Source: Candidatus Ruania gallistercoris
GTDB lineage: Bacteria; Actinomycetota; Actinomycetes; Actinomycetales; Beutenbergiaceae
DNA length: 56,947 nucleotides
Assembly: GCA_019116305.1 (NCBI GenBank)
Contig: DXBY01000164.1
Span: 1-56,947, forward strand
Direction: 5' to 3'
This document shows positions 37,829 to 47,107 of this stretch, in pieces. The notes below the pieces were generated by a model. That model saw nothing but the letters and a program-made list of their open reading frames with translations, had not been told where the DNA came from and did no database searches. The stretch's first letter is position 1. Each line of letters opens with the position of its first letter. Made by a program: the position numbers and the translations under genes.

Positions 37829-39166
37829 ATGAAAGCTCGGCACACTGAGGAGTTCGCGCTCGACGGCGTCGGACCGGCTGACAGCGCGGGTTCCGTGGGT
37901 CACGGCTCGAGTGGGAGTGGCCCGTCCGGGCCAGAACGCCCACGGCGGAACTCACGGGGCTGTTGGCGCTCGCCCGGGCCCTGGGTCGCCGCAGCGGTGG
38001 TTCTGGTCGTGGTCGGTGCCGCGGTCTCCCCTCAGGGGGAGCCGCTGGAGCCACGTCCTCCGGACCCGGCCTGGTCCGCGCCAGCCGACCCCGGCCGCGC
38101 TCCCGGAGTCTGGGTCCTCGCCGACCAACCGGTGGTCACGACTGCCGAGGGCGTCACCGCCTACGACCCCAGCACCGGCGACCCCGCCTGGACCCTCGAC
38201 CTGGACGACCCTGCCTGCACCGCCACCGAGGCAGCCCTGACCTGCGTCCACGGCGAAGGCGAGAACGCCGCCATCGCCACCATCGACCCCACCGGCGAAG
38301 CCACCGAACTCCCTTTCCCCGACGCCGACATCGCCGTGACCGCCGACGAGGACCTGATCATCGGCGGAGGCCTCACCAGCAACCCCTGGCTCGGCCGGTA
38401 CACCACCACCGGAGAAGGCCCACCCACCGAGGTCTGGCGTTACCAACCCGAATACCCCATCGACCGTGCCGAACGGTGGACCGGAGCAACCGTCAGCCAA
38501 GGCATCGCCACCATATTCACTCAACACACCACGGCCTCCGGGGGCCCGGCGCTCGACCTGGCCGCCGAGGTGGCCAGCGGCGAGAGCCGCCCGGCCGTGG
38601 TGCAGCGGCTGGGCGGCTTCGCGGTGAGCAACGTGGGCCGGACCTCTGCCGAATGGCAGCAGCAGGCGCCGCCGTTGGCCGGAACCGAGCCGGAGATCCC
38701 CGGTCACCCGGACCTCGTCTTCACGATGACTGGTGCTCGGGACCCCTCCGGCGGTGAGCTCGTTCTCTCCTATACCGGGCTCCCGCTCCTCACTCTCGGT
38801 GACGACCTGGTCTACTCCGCTACCTCACCCGGCACCCGGGTAGAGCTGACCGGTCCGGACGAGATCTCCGTGCGGCTCGAACGCGTGGATGTGCTCACCG
38901 GCCAGTCGCAGTGGCAGTTCGATCGGGACAACTACCTGACCTGCCCGTGTGCGACGAACGTGGACACGCTCGCCCTGGTCGCCGCCAGCTTCGAGCCGGA
39001 CGACACCTTCACCGCCGTGCCGCAGTCAGTGCTCGGCATCGACCCCGACACCGGTCGGCACCACTGGACCCTTCCGATCAGCACCACGCCCGACGGTATC
39101 GCCGCCGGCCCCGACCAGATCTACGTCCTGACCGCCGGCACGCTCACCGCCTACACCGACCGCTGA
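37829..39166 (+). CDS. Single-TM PQQ-binding-like beta-propeller protein (paralog 2)
   Basis: Near-identical to paralog 1 over the first ~230 aa (WRSPGPWVAAAVVLVVVGAAVSPQGEPLEPRPPD...TEVWRYQPEYP); YLTCPCATNVDTLALVAA. Confidence 0.82.
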   Translation: MKARHTEEFALDGVGPADSAGSVGHGSSGSGPSGPERPRRNSRGCWRSPGPWVAAAVVLVVVGAAVSPQGEPLEPRPPDPAWSAPADPGRAPGVWVLADQPVVTTAEGVTAYDPSTGDPAWTLDLDDPACTATEAALTCVHGEGENAAIATIDPTGEATELPFPDADIAVTADEDLIIGGGLTSNPWLGRYTTTGEGPPTEVWRYQPEYPIDRAERWTGATVSQGIATIFTQHTTASGGPALDLAAEVASGESRPAVVQRLGGFAVSNVGRTSAEWQQQAPPLAGTEPEIPGHPDLVFTMTGARDPSGGELVLSYTGLPLLTLGDDLVYSATSPGTRVELTGPDEISVRLERVDVLTGQSQWQFDRDNYLTCPCATNVDTLALVAASFEPDDTFTAVPQSVLGIDPDTGRHHWTLPISTTPDGIAAGPDQIYVLTAGTLTAYTDR

Positions 39167-39210
39167 CCGGCAGACGGGCGGAGGACCGGACGACGCGGGA
39201 CGATAGCAGG

Positions 39211-40590
39211 GTGCGATCCGGGCCCATCGAGGAGTTCGCCGTCACTGGGGACGACGGCGAGACTCGCCGCGCGCTGCACGGGTCGCCGGCCGCTGCGGCC
39301 CCGGCAGGTGCGGGGCACACCCGCACCTCACGCGGCGCGCCCTGGCGCGGCGCCCTGCCCTGGATGGGCATCGCCGTCCTCCTGGTGCTTGCTGCCGTGG
39401 CCGTGGCACCGGCCCGACCCCCGGAGGTCTCCCCCTGGGGGCAGGTCGCCGATGTGACCAGCAGGCCGGAGCCGGCCTGGGTGGCCGAACCCGGCGAAGG
39501 CACGCTGCGCACGGCACTGCTCGCCGATGGGGTGCTGATCACCGTCTCCACCGGAGGAGTGCAGGGCATCAGTCTCCAGGACGGCGCGAGGGAGTGGAGC
39601 CAGGCACTGGATCGGCCGCGCTGCACCAGCAACGGGCAGAACTTGGTCTGCGTCGAACCCGGTACCCGCGTGCTGGACCTTGCTCCGCAGACCGGCCTGA
39701 TCGTGGCCGAGCGCGCCTTGCCGCAGGTGCAGCTGGCCACCCGGGAGGCGGGCGACCTGTACGCCATCACCGGCGGCCAGGAACCACAGCTGCAGCGCTT
39801 CACCGGGACCGAACCGGTGTGGTCGGTACCGGTCGACGACATCGAGCTCAACACCCCGGTGGGTAGAGACCTCACCGTGATCGCCGGTCATGTGCTGACC
39901 AACGCGGTGACCGCCGTGCTGCCGCGGCACAACGGCAGCGCGGCCGGAACAGTGGTCGATGCCGAGAGCGGCACACCGGTGGGCGCCGAACAGGGCCGCG
40001 GCGGTGCGACCGTCCGGCGGCTCACCGCCGACATGTGGACCTCGGCAGGCGCAGGTACCGCGGCGGTCTACGTGCGCGGGGAGAGCGAGCCACACCTGAC
40101 CGCGGCAGCCGGGGCGAGCATCGGCTACGACGCACAGTGGGACGCCGCGCAGCAGCTGCGCACCGGGCCCGACGGCAGCATCGGCGTGTTCGACACCGGT
40201 GCCGATACCTGGCTGTGGCAGGGCGGTGGCCCACAGTGGCCCCTCGCCCGGGTAGACGGGGTGCTGATCGGGATGCAGTCCTCCCCGGCCCTGCACGTGG
40301 TGGGCCGCGCCAGCGCCACCGGTGAGGTGCTCTGGACGATCGAGGACCGGATCGCGCAGTGCCCGTGCCTGGCCGACGGGCACACTCTGGTCGCCAGCCT
40401 CGCCGGCGGGTCCGCAGCCGAGGGCGGCTGGAGCCTCGGCAGAGCCGAGCTCGTCGGCATCGACGCCCGCAGCGGTGAGGTGGTGTGGCGGCTCCAGGCC
40501 CAGAGCCACTGGACCGAGCTGCTCACCGACGGCGCCCACCTGGTGGCAATCGACCCGCCCCGGGTGCGGGCCTGGGACCTGGGGCAGTAG
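39211..40590 (+). CDS. Single-TM PQQ-binding-like beta-propeller protein (paralog 3)
   Basis: GTG start (VRSGPIEEFAVTGDDG), TM LPWMGIAVLLVLAAVAVAPA, CTSNGQNLVCVEPG, IAQCPCLADGHTLVASL, VRAWDLGQ end. Confidence 0.8.
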   Translation: MRSGPIEEFAVTGDDGETRRALHGSPAAAAPAGAGHTRTSRGAPWRGALPWMGIAVLLVLAAVAVAPARPPEVSPWGQVADVTSRPEPAWVAEPGEGTLRTALLADGVLITVSTGGVQGISLQDGAREWSQALDRPRCTSNGQNLVCVEPGTRVLDLAPQTGLIVAERALPQVQLATREAGDLYAITGGQEPQLQRFTGTEPVWSVPVDDIELNTPVGRDLTVIAGHVLTNAVTAVLPRHNGSAAGTVVDAESGTPVGAEQGRGGATVRRLTADMWTSAGAGTAAVYVRGESEPHLTAAAGASIGYDAQWDAAQQLRTGPDGSIGVFDTGADTWLWQGGGPQWPLARVDGVLIGMQSSPALHVVGRASATGEVLWTIEDRIAQCPCLADGHTLVASLAGGSAAEGGWSLGRAELVGIDARSGEVVWRLQAQSHWTELLTDGAHLVAIDPPRVRAWDLGQ

Positions 40591-40641
40591 GCGGGCGGCG
40601 GGCGCCGCACCAGTGCGACCACGGCGGCGTTGTACGGCAGG

Positions 40642-41948
40642 ATGGCAGACGTGTCGAAGGGGCCGGTCGAAGAGTTCACCGTCAGCGGTGGCCAGGACAC
40701 CTCGGCGACCACGCCCGACCCGGCCGCACCCACCCGGCGACCAGGGCGAGGCCCGGCCGCCTGGGTGAGCTTCGCCGTCGTGCTGGTTCTGCTCGGAGCC
40801 GCCCTCGCCCAGCCGCTGCAGCTCGGCGCCGACCCATGGAGCGCGGTGCCGGACGTGACCTCCGTACCCCAGCAGGCGTGGACCGTGCAGCCGGAGGAGG
40901 ATGTGCACCTGGCGTTGCTCGCCGACGGCGTGCTGGTCACCGCGGGCGTCCAGACGGTGCGGGGCCGGATCCGGGCAGCGGTGCGGAGTTGTGGGCGCGG
41001 GAGCTGGTGGGGGCACGGTGCACCTCCGACGGTGAGAACCTGGTCTGCACCGACTCCGCCGCCCAGGTGCTGCAGATCGAACCACGCTCCGGCGCGGCCA
41101 CCGAGCTGGAGGTTCCGCAGGCGCTCGTGGTCACGGTGGCCGACGGGGACGTGTTCGCGCTCACCAGCGACGGTCAGCTGCAGCGGCGCTCCGGCGGAGA
41201 GGTGATCTGGTCCGCTCCGGTGAGCGTCGCCACCGACTTCCACCGGGGCGGTCAGGGGCTCACGGTGATCGCCGGGTACGTGCTCACCACCCAGGTGCTG
41301 GACCCGGCGAACTTCGGTGCCTCCGGGGCCGTGTTCGATGCCGCCACCGGGCAGCCGTGGGAGCGCACGAATGCCCTCGTGCTGCCACTCGATGCAGGGG
41401 TGTGGGTGGTCAGCCACGCCGATGGCGGCAGCGTGTTCGTGCACGGTGCGGACGAGCCCCGGACGGCCAACGGGGTGCTGCTGCAGTACGACGATCAATG
41501 GCGGAGCTCGCAGCAGGTCACCACCACCGACGATGAACAGCTCGGAGTCCTGGACCGGGAGTCCGGGGACCTGCTGTGGCGGACCGACTATCCCGCCTAC
41601 CCGTTGGCCCGTGCCGGTGGGGTGATCCTCGCCCTGGCCAGCGCCGAGCAGGGGAACGTGGTGCGTGGGGTGCAGGCCGGCAGCGGTGAGCTGCTCTGGG
41701 AGCGCTCCAACGCCTGGCTGACCTGTCCGTGCCTGAGCGACGGCTCGACCCTGACCGGCCACCTGGTCACGGTCGGGGCGGAAGGGTCGGCGAACCCGGA
41801 GCAGGCCGAGATCATCGGACTGGATCTCCGCTCCGGTGCCCAGCTCTGGAGCCTGCCCCGGCCGCCGACAACGCTCGCGACCCTCACCGACGGTGAGCAT
41901 CTGGTGCTGGCCGCCGCCGCGGAGCTGTCCGGGTGGCGACTGGGCTGA
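40642..41948 (+). pseudogene. Single-TM PQQ-binding-like beta-propeller protein (paralog 4), frameshifted near codon ~108
   Basis: Frame from 40642 encodes MADVSKGPVEEFTVSGG...LALLADGVLVTAGVQTVRG; the -1 frame continues DPGSGAELWARELVGARCTSDGENLVCTDSA...WLTCPCLSDGSTLTGHL...LSGWRLG. Both halves align with paralog 3. Confidence 0.82.
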
Positions 41949-41970
41949 CCGGCGCCACGCAGCCGGGCAC

Positions 41971-42016
41971 AAGGTCACGCAAAGTCGGTCACCGGTGCCC
42001 GATCTTGCGCGACCTT
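41971..42016. terminator. Bidirectional hairpin between convergent genes
   Basis: AAGGTCACGCAAAGTCGG (41971-41988) vs CCGATCTTGCGCGACCTT (41999-42016), 15/18 complementary; alternative pairing GGGCAC (41965-41970)/GTGCCC (41995-42000). Confidence 0.65.
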
Positions 42017-42024
42017 AACGAGGG

Positions 42025-44214
42025 TCAGTACACGTTGCCGTGCTCGCGATACTCCCGCCAGACGTTCTCGAAGAAGTCGTCATCGGCGGGGATCGGCCGC
42101 ACCGGCCGCCACCGGAACACCGGCAGACCAGCGGGATCTGCGCCGTCGCGCTCCGCCACCGGAGCGAACGCCGGCTCGGCCGCCGGCACCTCGCTCGGCG
42201 CCAACGCCCCCACCGCAGCACCCGGACGACCCGCGACCGCCGGGTCACCCGGCGCACCCGCCGGCGCCACCCAGGCGGTCTCCTGGACCTCGGCGGCGAG
42301 CTCCCCGCCGTCGAGGGTGAACCGGAACAGCTCCGGCAGGTCCAGCTCCTGCTCCGCCTGCGGTCCGTACCCCACCAGCGGCAGCTCCCCGGCCGGATCG
42401 GTATACAGCACCGACCCGCGCGAGCGCCCACCGTGGTCCACGAAGTCCTTCATCGCACTCAAGTAGAGGTAGGCGGTGGTGAGGATGTCCCGGACCAGGA
42501 AGGTGCGGTTCATCGACCGGCGGGAGGAGGCATCGGCGCTGATCAGCTCGGTGTAGCCGGTCAGCCAGGTGTGCACCTGCTGCAGCGCCTCGGCGATCGA
42601 GGCCGCTGAGCGCACCGGCCCGGCCTTGGCGCTCATCAGCTCCTGCACCTCGGTGAGCAGCTCGCCGGTGTTGTCCGCCACCCCGGAGGCTGCGCGGTCG
42701 GCGGCCACCTGCGCGAGCGAGTGCGCACCGGCCAGCACCGGCGCTGCCGCAGCCGCGAACTCCTCAGCGCCGACCGGGTCCTGGGTCCGGCGGGCGGAGA
42801 TGAACTGCGCGGCCCGGGTGGCGCCGACCTGTCCGGAGTTCAGCGCGGACCCGCCGGGCCGGTACACCCCGTGCGCGCCCCCGGCCTCGCCGACCGGGAA
42901 GAAGCCCGCCACGTTCGACTGCCACCAGGCGTCCACCAGCAGCCCGCCGTTGTTGTGCTGGGCGCACACGTCCACCTCGAGCATCTCGGTCTCGAGGTCC
43001 ACCTGCGGGTTCTTCTCCAGGTAGAACTGGTACGCGGGCTCGTTCATCGCCCGAAGCCGCTCGATCGGGGTGCCGAACAGCACGCCGGCCTTCTCCAGGT
43101 ACTCGTGTGCCTCCGGTGCCAACGCACTCGGGTCGAACTCGGCCTGCACCGGGTTGGACCGGAAGTCCAGGAACACCCGGCGCCCGCGCAGCACCGTCTC
43201 CCGGTACACCAGCAGATCGATCAGGCTGGAGCCGTCCCGAGCCTTGCGCACGTCGAACGGCCACTGGTAGCCCTTGAGGAACACCAGCGACATCAGCCGG
43301 CCGTAGTCCGGGATCGACTCGGTGAGGAACTCCCGCTCGTCGTTGCCGTCTTCGTCGGTGGAGATGAACCGCGGCACCACCTGCATGTAGGTGCCGGAGA
43401 CGTTCCAGCGCGGTTTGATCGAGGCCAGCCCGAACTGCCACTCGGTGACGTTCTTACCGTGCACTCCCGCCCGGTAGGCGGCCCCCGACGCACCCCACTG
43501 CCCGTTCGGGAACACCCGGGTGGCGTAGATCCCGGCCGGACCACCGGTGGCGTAGACGATGTTGGCGCAGCGCAGCAGCAGGTAGGGGGAGCGCTGCCCG
43601 TCGTGCGGGACGTCGGTGCGCAGCACCAGCAGGCCGGCGATCTCCGCCTCGGCGCCCTCACCGCGCACGATGAGGTCCACCACGCGGCAGTTGTCGTAGA
43701 TCGGGGTGCCGTTGCGGGCCACCTTCTTCTCCAGCTGCTGCACCATCGAGCGGGAGGTGTACGGGCCCACCGAGGTGGCCCGGCGGCGAGGGTCGTGGTC
43801 GGTCTTGTAGCCGATGAACTCCCCGTACCGGTTCTGCGGGAACGGCACGCCCAGGTCGCACAGCCGCAGGAACGCGCGGGCGGAGAGTGCGGCCTCGGCG
43901 AGCGCGTTGTCCCCGTCCATCGCCCCGCCGGAGAACAGTGTCTTGGCCATCTCGTGCACCGAGTCGCCGTCCGGGCCGGAGAGGGTGAGCTTGTAGTAGG
44001 TCTGTTTGTCCGAGCCGGCGTTCCGGCTGGCCCCGGCACCGACCTTATCGGTGACCATCACCACGTCCGGCTGGCCGAGCTCCCAGAGCCGGTCGGCGGC
44101 GCAGAAGCCGGCGGAGCCAGTGCCCACCACCACCGTATTCGCGGTCACCACCGGCACGTCGCGCCCGTCGATCGTCAGCGTCTCGGCTCCGGGAAGGTCC
44201 TGGGCGGTGGTCAT
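42025..44214 (-). CDS. FAD-dependent oxidoreductase / fumarate reductase-succinate dehydrogenase flavoprotein-like
   Basis: TANTVVVGTGSAGFCAADRLWELGQPDVVMVTDKVGAGASRNAGSDKQTYYKL, RCANIVYATGGPAGIYATRVFPNGQWGASGAAYRAG, FFPVGEAGGAHGVYRPGGSALNSGQVGATRAAQFI. Confidence 0.85.
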   Translation of the reverse strand: MTTAQDLPGAETLTIDGRDVPVVTANTVVVGTGSAGFCAADRLWELGQPDVVMVTDKVGAGASRNAGSDKQTYYKLTLSGPDGDSVHEMAKTLFSGGAMDGDNALAEAALSARAFLRLCDLGVPFPQNRYGEFIGYKTDHDPRRRATSVGPYTSRSMVQQLEKKVARNGTPIYDNCRVVDLIVRGEGAEAEIAGLLVLRTDVPHDGQRSPYLLLRCANIVYATGGPAGIYATRVFPNGQWGASGAAYRAGVHGKNVTEWQFGLASIKPRWNVSGTYMQVVPRFISTDEDGNDEREFLTESIPDYGRLMSLVFLKGYQWPFDVRKARDGSSLIDLLVYRETVLRGRRVFLDFRSNPVQAEFDPSALAPEAHEYLEKAGVLFGTPIERLRAMNEPAYQFYLEKNPQVDLETEMLEVDVCAQHNNGGLLVDAWWQSNVAGFFPVGEAGGAHGVYRPGGSALNSGQVGATRAAQFISARRTQDPVGAEEFAAAAAPVLAGAHSLAQVAADRAASGVADNTGELLTEVQELMSAKAGPVRSAASIAEALQQVHTWLTGYTELISADASSRRSMNRTFLVRDILTTAYLYLSAMKDFVDHGGRSRGSVLYTDPAGELPLVGYGPQAEQELDLPELFRFTLDGGELAAEVQETAWVAPAGAPGDPAVAGRPGAAVGALAPSEVPAAEPAFAPVAERDGADPAGLPVFRWRPVRPIPADDDFFENVWREYREHGNVY

Positions 44215-44304
44215 CGAAGATCTCCTCTGCTGGCATTCGCGGTCGTCAGGTGAGGAGTGCGCTAGAGCGCACCCTGGGCATGACGACTCGGGACGGGGGT
44301 GGGG

Positions 44305-45108
44305 TCAGAGCCGCGGGATGTGCATTCCGCCGTCGACGTTGATGATTTCGCCGGTGGAGTAGGGCATCCGGCCGGCGGAGAGCTGCACGACGGCGCCCGC
44401 CACGTCCGCCGGTGTCCCCCACCGTGGCATCGGGGCCAGGCCGCCGGCGAACTGTGCGTCGTACTTGTCCTTGACGCCGGCGGTCATATCGGTGGCGATC
44501 ACCCCCGGGCGCACCTCGTAGACGAGGATGCCCTCTGGGGCCAGGCGCGCTGCCCAGAGCTGGGTGGCCATGGCCACCCCGGCCTTGGAGATGCAGTACT
44601 CGCCGCGGTTGGTGGACACCGTCACCGCCGAGGTGGAGGACACGTTCACGATCGTGGGAATCGACGGCGCAGCCTCGCCCGCCGTAGCCGGCGCACCGGC
44701 CGTGCCGCCCTCCTGGGGCGCATCCTGCGCGATCATCACGTTCGCCACCCGCTGGGTGAGGAAGTAGGGGCCGCGCAGGTTGATCCCGAGAACTCGGTCG
44801 AAGCTCTCCGGCTCCGCCTCCAGGATGTCCGCGCGCACTGACGGGGCGACCCCGGCGTTGTTCACCAGCAGGTCGATCCGGCCCCAGCGCTCCAGTGCGG
44901 CGTCGACGTACCGGGAGTGGTCGTCGAGGTTGTCCACTGTGCCCTGCACGTAGATCACCTCGCCGGCCTGGTTGAGCTCGGCGAGCAGGTCGGCCGGCTC
45001 GGGCCGGGTGGCCAGGATCGCGACGGCGTATCCCTCGGCGAGCAGACCCTGGGTGATCCCCAGACCGATCCCGCGGTTTCCGCCGGTGACGAGTGCGACC
45101 TTGGGCAC
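44305..45108 (-). CDS. SDR-family oxidoreductase (3-ketoacyl-ACP reductase-like)
   Basis: VALVTGGNRGIGLGITQGL, DLLVNNAGVAPSVR, STSAVTVSTNRGEYCISKAGVAMATQLWA; GTG start at 45108. Confidence 0.9.
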   Translation of the reverse strand: MPKVALVTGGNRGIGLGITQGLLAEGYAVAILATRPEPADLLAELNQAGEVIYVQGTVDNLDDHSRYVDAALERWGRIDLLVNNAGVAPSVRADILEAEPESFDRVLGINLRGPYFLTQRVANVMIAQDAPQEGGTAGAPATAGEAAPSIPTIVNVSSTSAVTVSTNRGEYCISKAGVAMATQLWAARLAPEGILVYEVRPGVIATDMTAGVKDKYDAQFAGGLAPMPRWGTPADVAGAVVQLSAGRMPYSTGEIINVDGGMHIPRL

Positions 45109-45188
45109 GTGGGACTCCTTGCTGTCGGGTGAGGTGGGGCTGATCGGCGTCCGGCCTGGCCCCATCATGCCTGACTCCCCGCGCAAGG

Positions 45189-45202
45189 GGCAAGCGCTTT
45201 CC
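45189..45202. promoter_or_regulatory. LacI-type operator-like site upstream of SDR/flavoprotein operon
   Basis: GGCAAGCGCTTTCC; central AAGCGCTT palindrome about 81 bp upstream of the SDR start. Confidence 0.5.
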
Positions 45203-45266
45203 GTCGGCCGAGACCGCACCTGTTGCGGAGCCAGCGAGGCGACGACGCGGTCCGCGCCGCGTCGCG

Positions 45267-46013
45267 CTATCGTTCCTGGGCCCGAGCTCGGAGGACGTCG
45301 AACTCGCAGCCTGGCGCGTTCGGGTCGAAGCCGTGCTCGATCAGCCATCGCGAGATCTTCAGGCTGCGCAGGGACCACCAGGCACGAATCACGTCGGGGT
45401 CCGCACCGTCGCCGTAGCCGGTGAGCAGGTCCTCGAGTCGATCCTCGTGGCCGAGCGTCAAGGTGGCCAAGTCGAACATGGCATCGCCGCGACCTGCTCC
45501 TGCCCAGTCGATGATGCCGACGACCTCGTCCTGCTCGACGAACACGTGCGCGATCTGCAGGTCCCCGTGGATGAACGCCGGCGGGTAGGGCCGCAGGGCT
45601 GCGTCCGCGATCTCGCGATTCCGGTGGATGACGTCGGCAGGGAGAACGGCGTGGGCAAGTAGCCACGCGCAGGCACGATCGAGATCGGCGCGCACATTGC
45701 TGAGCTCGAGGGCCTGCCACGGCGGCCCCGGGGCATCGTGCAGCTGCCGGATGACGGCTCCGGCGGCAACCCATGCTGCGGGCGACGCCGTCGACGGTTC
45801 ACCGAGAGCTCCCAGCGCCCTTCCGGGCACGGCTGCGATCGCGAGGACCGGATCCTCCCGCCAGAGAACCGTGGGCGTCGGCACCGGCGCCAGGCCGATC
45901 GCCTGCACCTCGATGTCCGCGTGTGCCGGATCGCCGTCGACCTTCAGGAACACCTCACCCACGCGCACTGTCGCGCGCTGGCTGTGCGCGACGATCACTT
46001 CAACGTTCGTCAT
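45267..46013 (-). CDS. Aminoglycoside phosphotransferase (APH)-family protein
   Basis: ATVRVGEVFLKVDGD, FIHGDLQIAHVFVEQDEVVGIIDWAGAGRGDAMFDLATLTLGHED (HGDxxxxN-like and IDW kinase motifs). Confidence 0.85.
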   Translation of the reverse strand: MTNVEVIVAHSQRATVRVGEVFLKVDGDPAHADIEVQAIGLAPVPTPTVLWREDPVLAIAAVPGRALGALGEPSTASPAAWVAAGAVIRQLHDAPGPPWQALELSNVRADLDRACAWLLAHAVLPADVIHRNREIADAALRPYPPAFIHGDLQIAHVFVEQDEVVGIIDWAGAGRGDAMFDLATLTLGHEDRLEDLLTGYGDGADPDVIRAWWSLRSLKISRWLIEHGFDPNAPGCEFDVLRARAQER

Positions 46014-46069
46014 GCCGATCATCCTGGCCACGCGGACCGGAGCTGTCACCGGAAAATCCGGCGAGGGGA

Positions 46070-46672
46070 CTACTCCGGTGACGGCGCGGACAACGGGGGC
46101 TGACCGCCGTCGTAGACCACCATCGCCCGATCGTCGGCGGACTCCTCAGCAGTGACAACACGAGCCTCCGGAGTCACCGGATGCTCCTGCTGCCGGCCGT
46201 CGTGCATCAGGTGCCGCACCTCCACCTGCTCCACCAGCACCAGGTGGTCCGACAGCAGCCGGCGGTGACAGCGCCACCACAACGACTCCGAACACATCAC
46301 CGCACTCTGCCCTGCGGACGGCTCGGCCACAGTGGACAACCCTGCACGGAACTCCTCGGTCTCCATCCAGTCGGCATAGGCGCGGAAGGACGGGTGCCGC
46401 AGACCCAGATGCGCCGTGCGCTCCCCGACCCCGCGCCGCCGGCCACCGAGGCGCTGCTCCCACACGTAGTCGATCCCCGCTGCCTCGAGCCATTCGGCCA
46501 TCGCCTCCCGGCCGAACTGCGGGTTCCGCCGCGAGCCAGGGAACGAGCGCACATCCACGATCCGGGTGATCTCCGCCCCACGCAGCAGATCGAGGAAGTC
46601 CTCGGCGGCGAGTGTGCCGTGACCGAGGGTGAGTAACCGGTCGGAGGACATCCGTTCAGGGTAGGTCGCCAT
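46070..46672 (-). CDS. DUF488 domain-containing protein
   Basis: LLTLGHGTLAAEDFLDLLRGAEITRIVDVRSFPGSRRNPQFGREAMAEWL, RTAHLGLRHPSFRAYADWM, VMCSESLWWRCHRRLLSDHL. Confidence 0.9.
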   Translation of the reverse strand: MATYPERMSSDRLLTLGHGTLAAEDFLDLLRGAEITRIVDVRSFPGSRRNPQFGREAMAEWLEAAGIDYVWEQRLGGRRRGVGERTAHLGLRHPSFRAYADWMETEEFRAGLSTVAEPSAGQSAVMCSESLWWRCHRRLLSDHLVLVEQVEVRHLMHDGRQQEHPVTPEARVVTAEESADDRAMVVYDGGQPPLSAPSPE

Positions 46673-46747
46673 CGAGTCACCCGCCCGCGCTGGGCGCTGC
46701 CGCCGAGCCGGCCACCCGCGCTCGCCCCGCCGCCTACGCTGGAGCGC

Positions 46748-47104
46748 ATGAAGACGACCGGTGGGCAGGACCCGATACCTCCGCCAGCCCCGGCACCGCC
46801 CTCCCGCGCAGCCAAGACGGGCTGGAGCACCGGCCGGGTGATCGCAGCGGTGGCGGCAGGGCTCGTCGCGCTGCCACTTCTCGCCGGGCTGTGGCTGGTC
46901 CTCTCCTTCACTTTCGGCAGCGGAGACCCGCACGGCTACGCGCTGCTCGGTGGCGCATTCCTAGCAGTGGTCGCCGGCATCCTGCTGGTCTGCCTGATGC
47001 CGTGGATCTTCCCGGCGGCGCTGCGGCTCCGAGCGTTCGGGCTGGCGCTGCTGGGCTACCTGGTGCTGGTGGTTGTGGTCGGCGTCGTCCTCTCGAACGG
47101 CTGA
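46748..47104 (+). CDS. Small hypothetical membrane protein
   Basis: Three hydrophobic segments (VIAAVAAGLVALPLLAGLWLVLSFTFG, ALLGGAFLAVVAGILLVCLMPW, FGLALLGYLVLVVVVGVVLSNG). Confidence 0.75.
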   Translation: MKTTGGQDPIPPPAPAPPSRAAKTGWSTGRVIAAVAAGLVALPLLAGLWLVLSFTFGSGDPHGYALLGGAFLAVVAGILLVCLMPWIFPAALRLRAFGLALLGYLVLVVVVGVVLSNG

Positions 47105-47107
47105 GCT

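Noticed and set aside
40960-40985. Programmed -1 ribosomal frameshifting in paralog 4
   Set aside because: No recognisable slippery heptamer in the correct frame or clear downstream pseudoknot; a simple one-base deletion is more economical.
40485-41948. 487-aa ORF starting inside paralog 3
   Set aside because: Its first ~155 aa are out-of-frame translation of paralog 3 and of the 5' part of paralog 4; only the part after ~40970 is genuine coding sequence.
39328-41978. 585- and 617-aa minus-strand ORFs across the propeller array
   Set aside because: Shadow ORFs; the plus strand carries recognisable paralogs with TM and propeller motifs.
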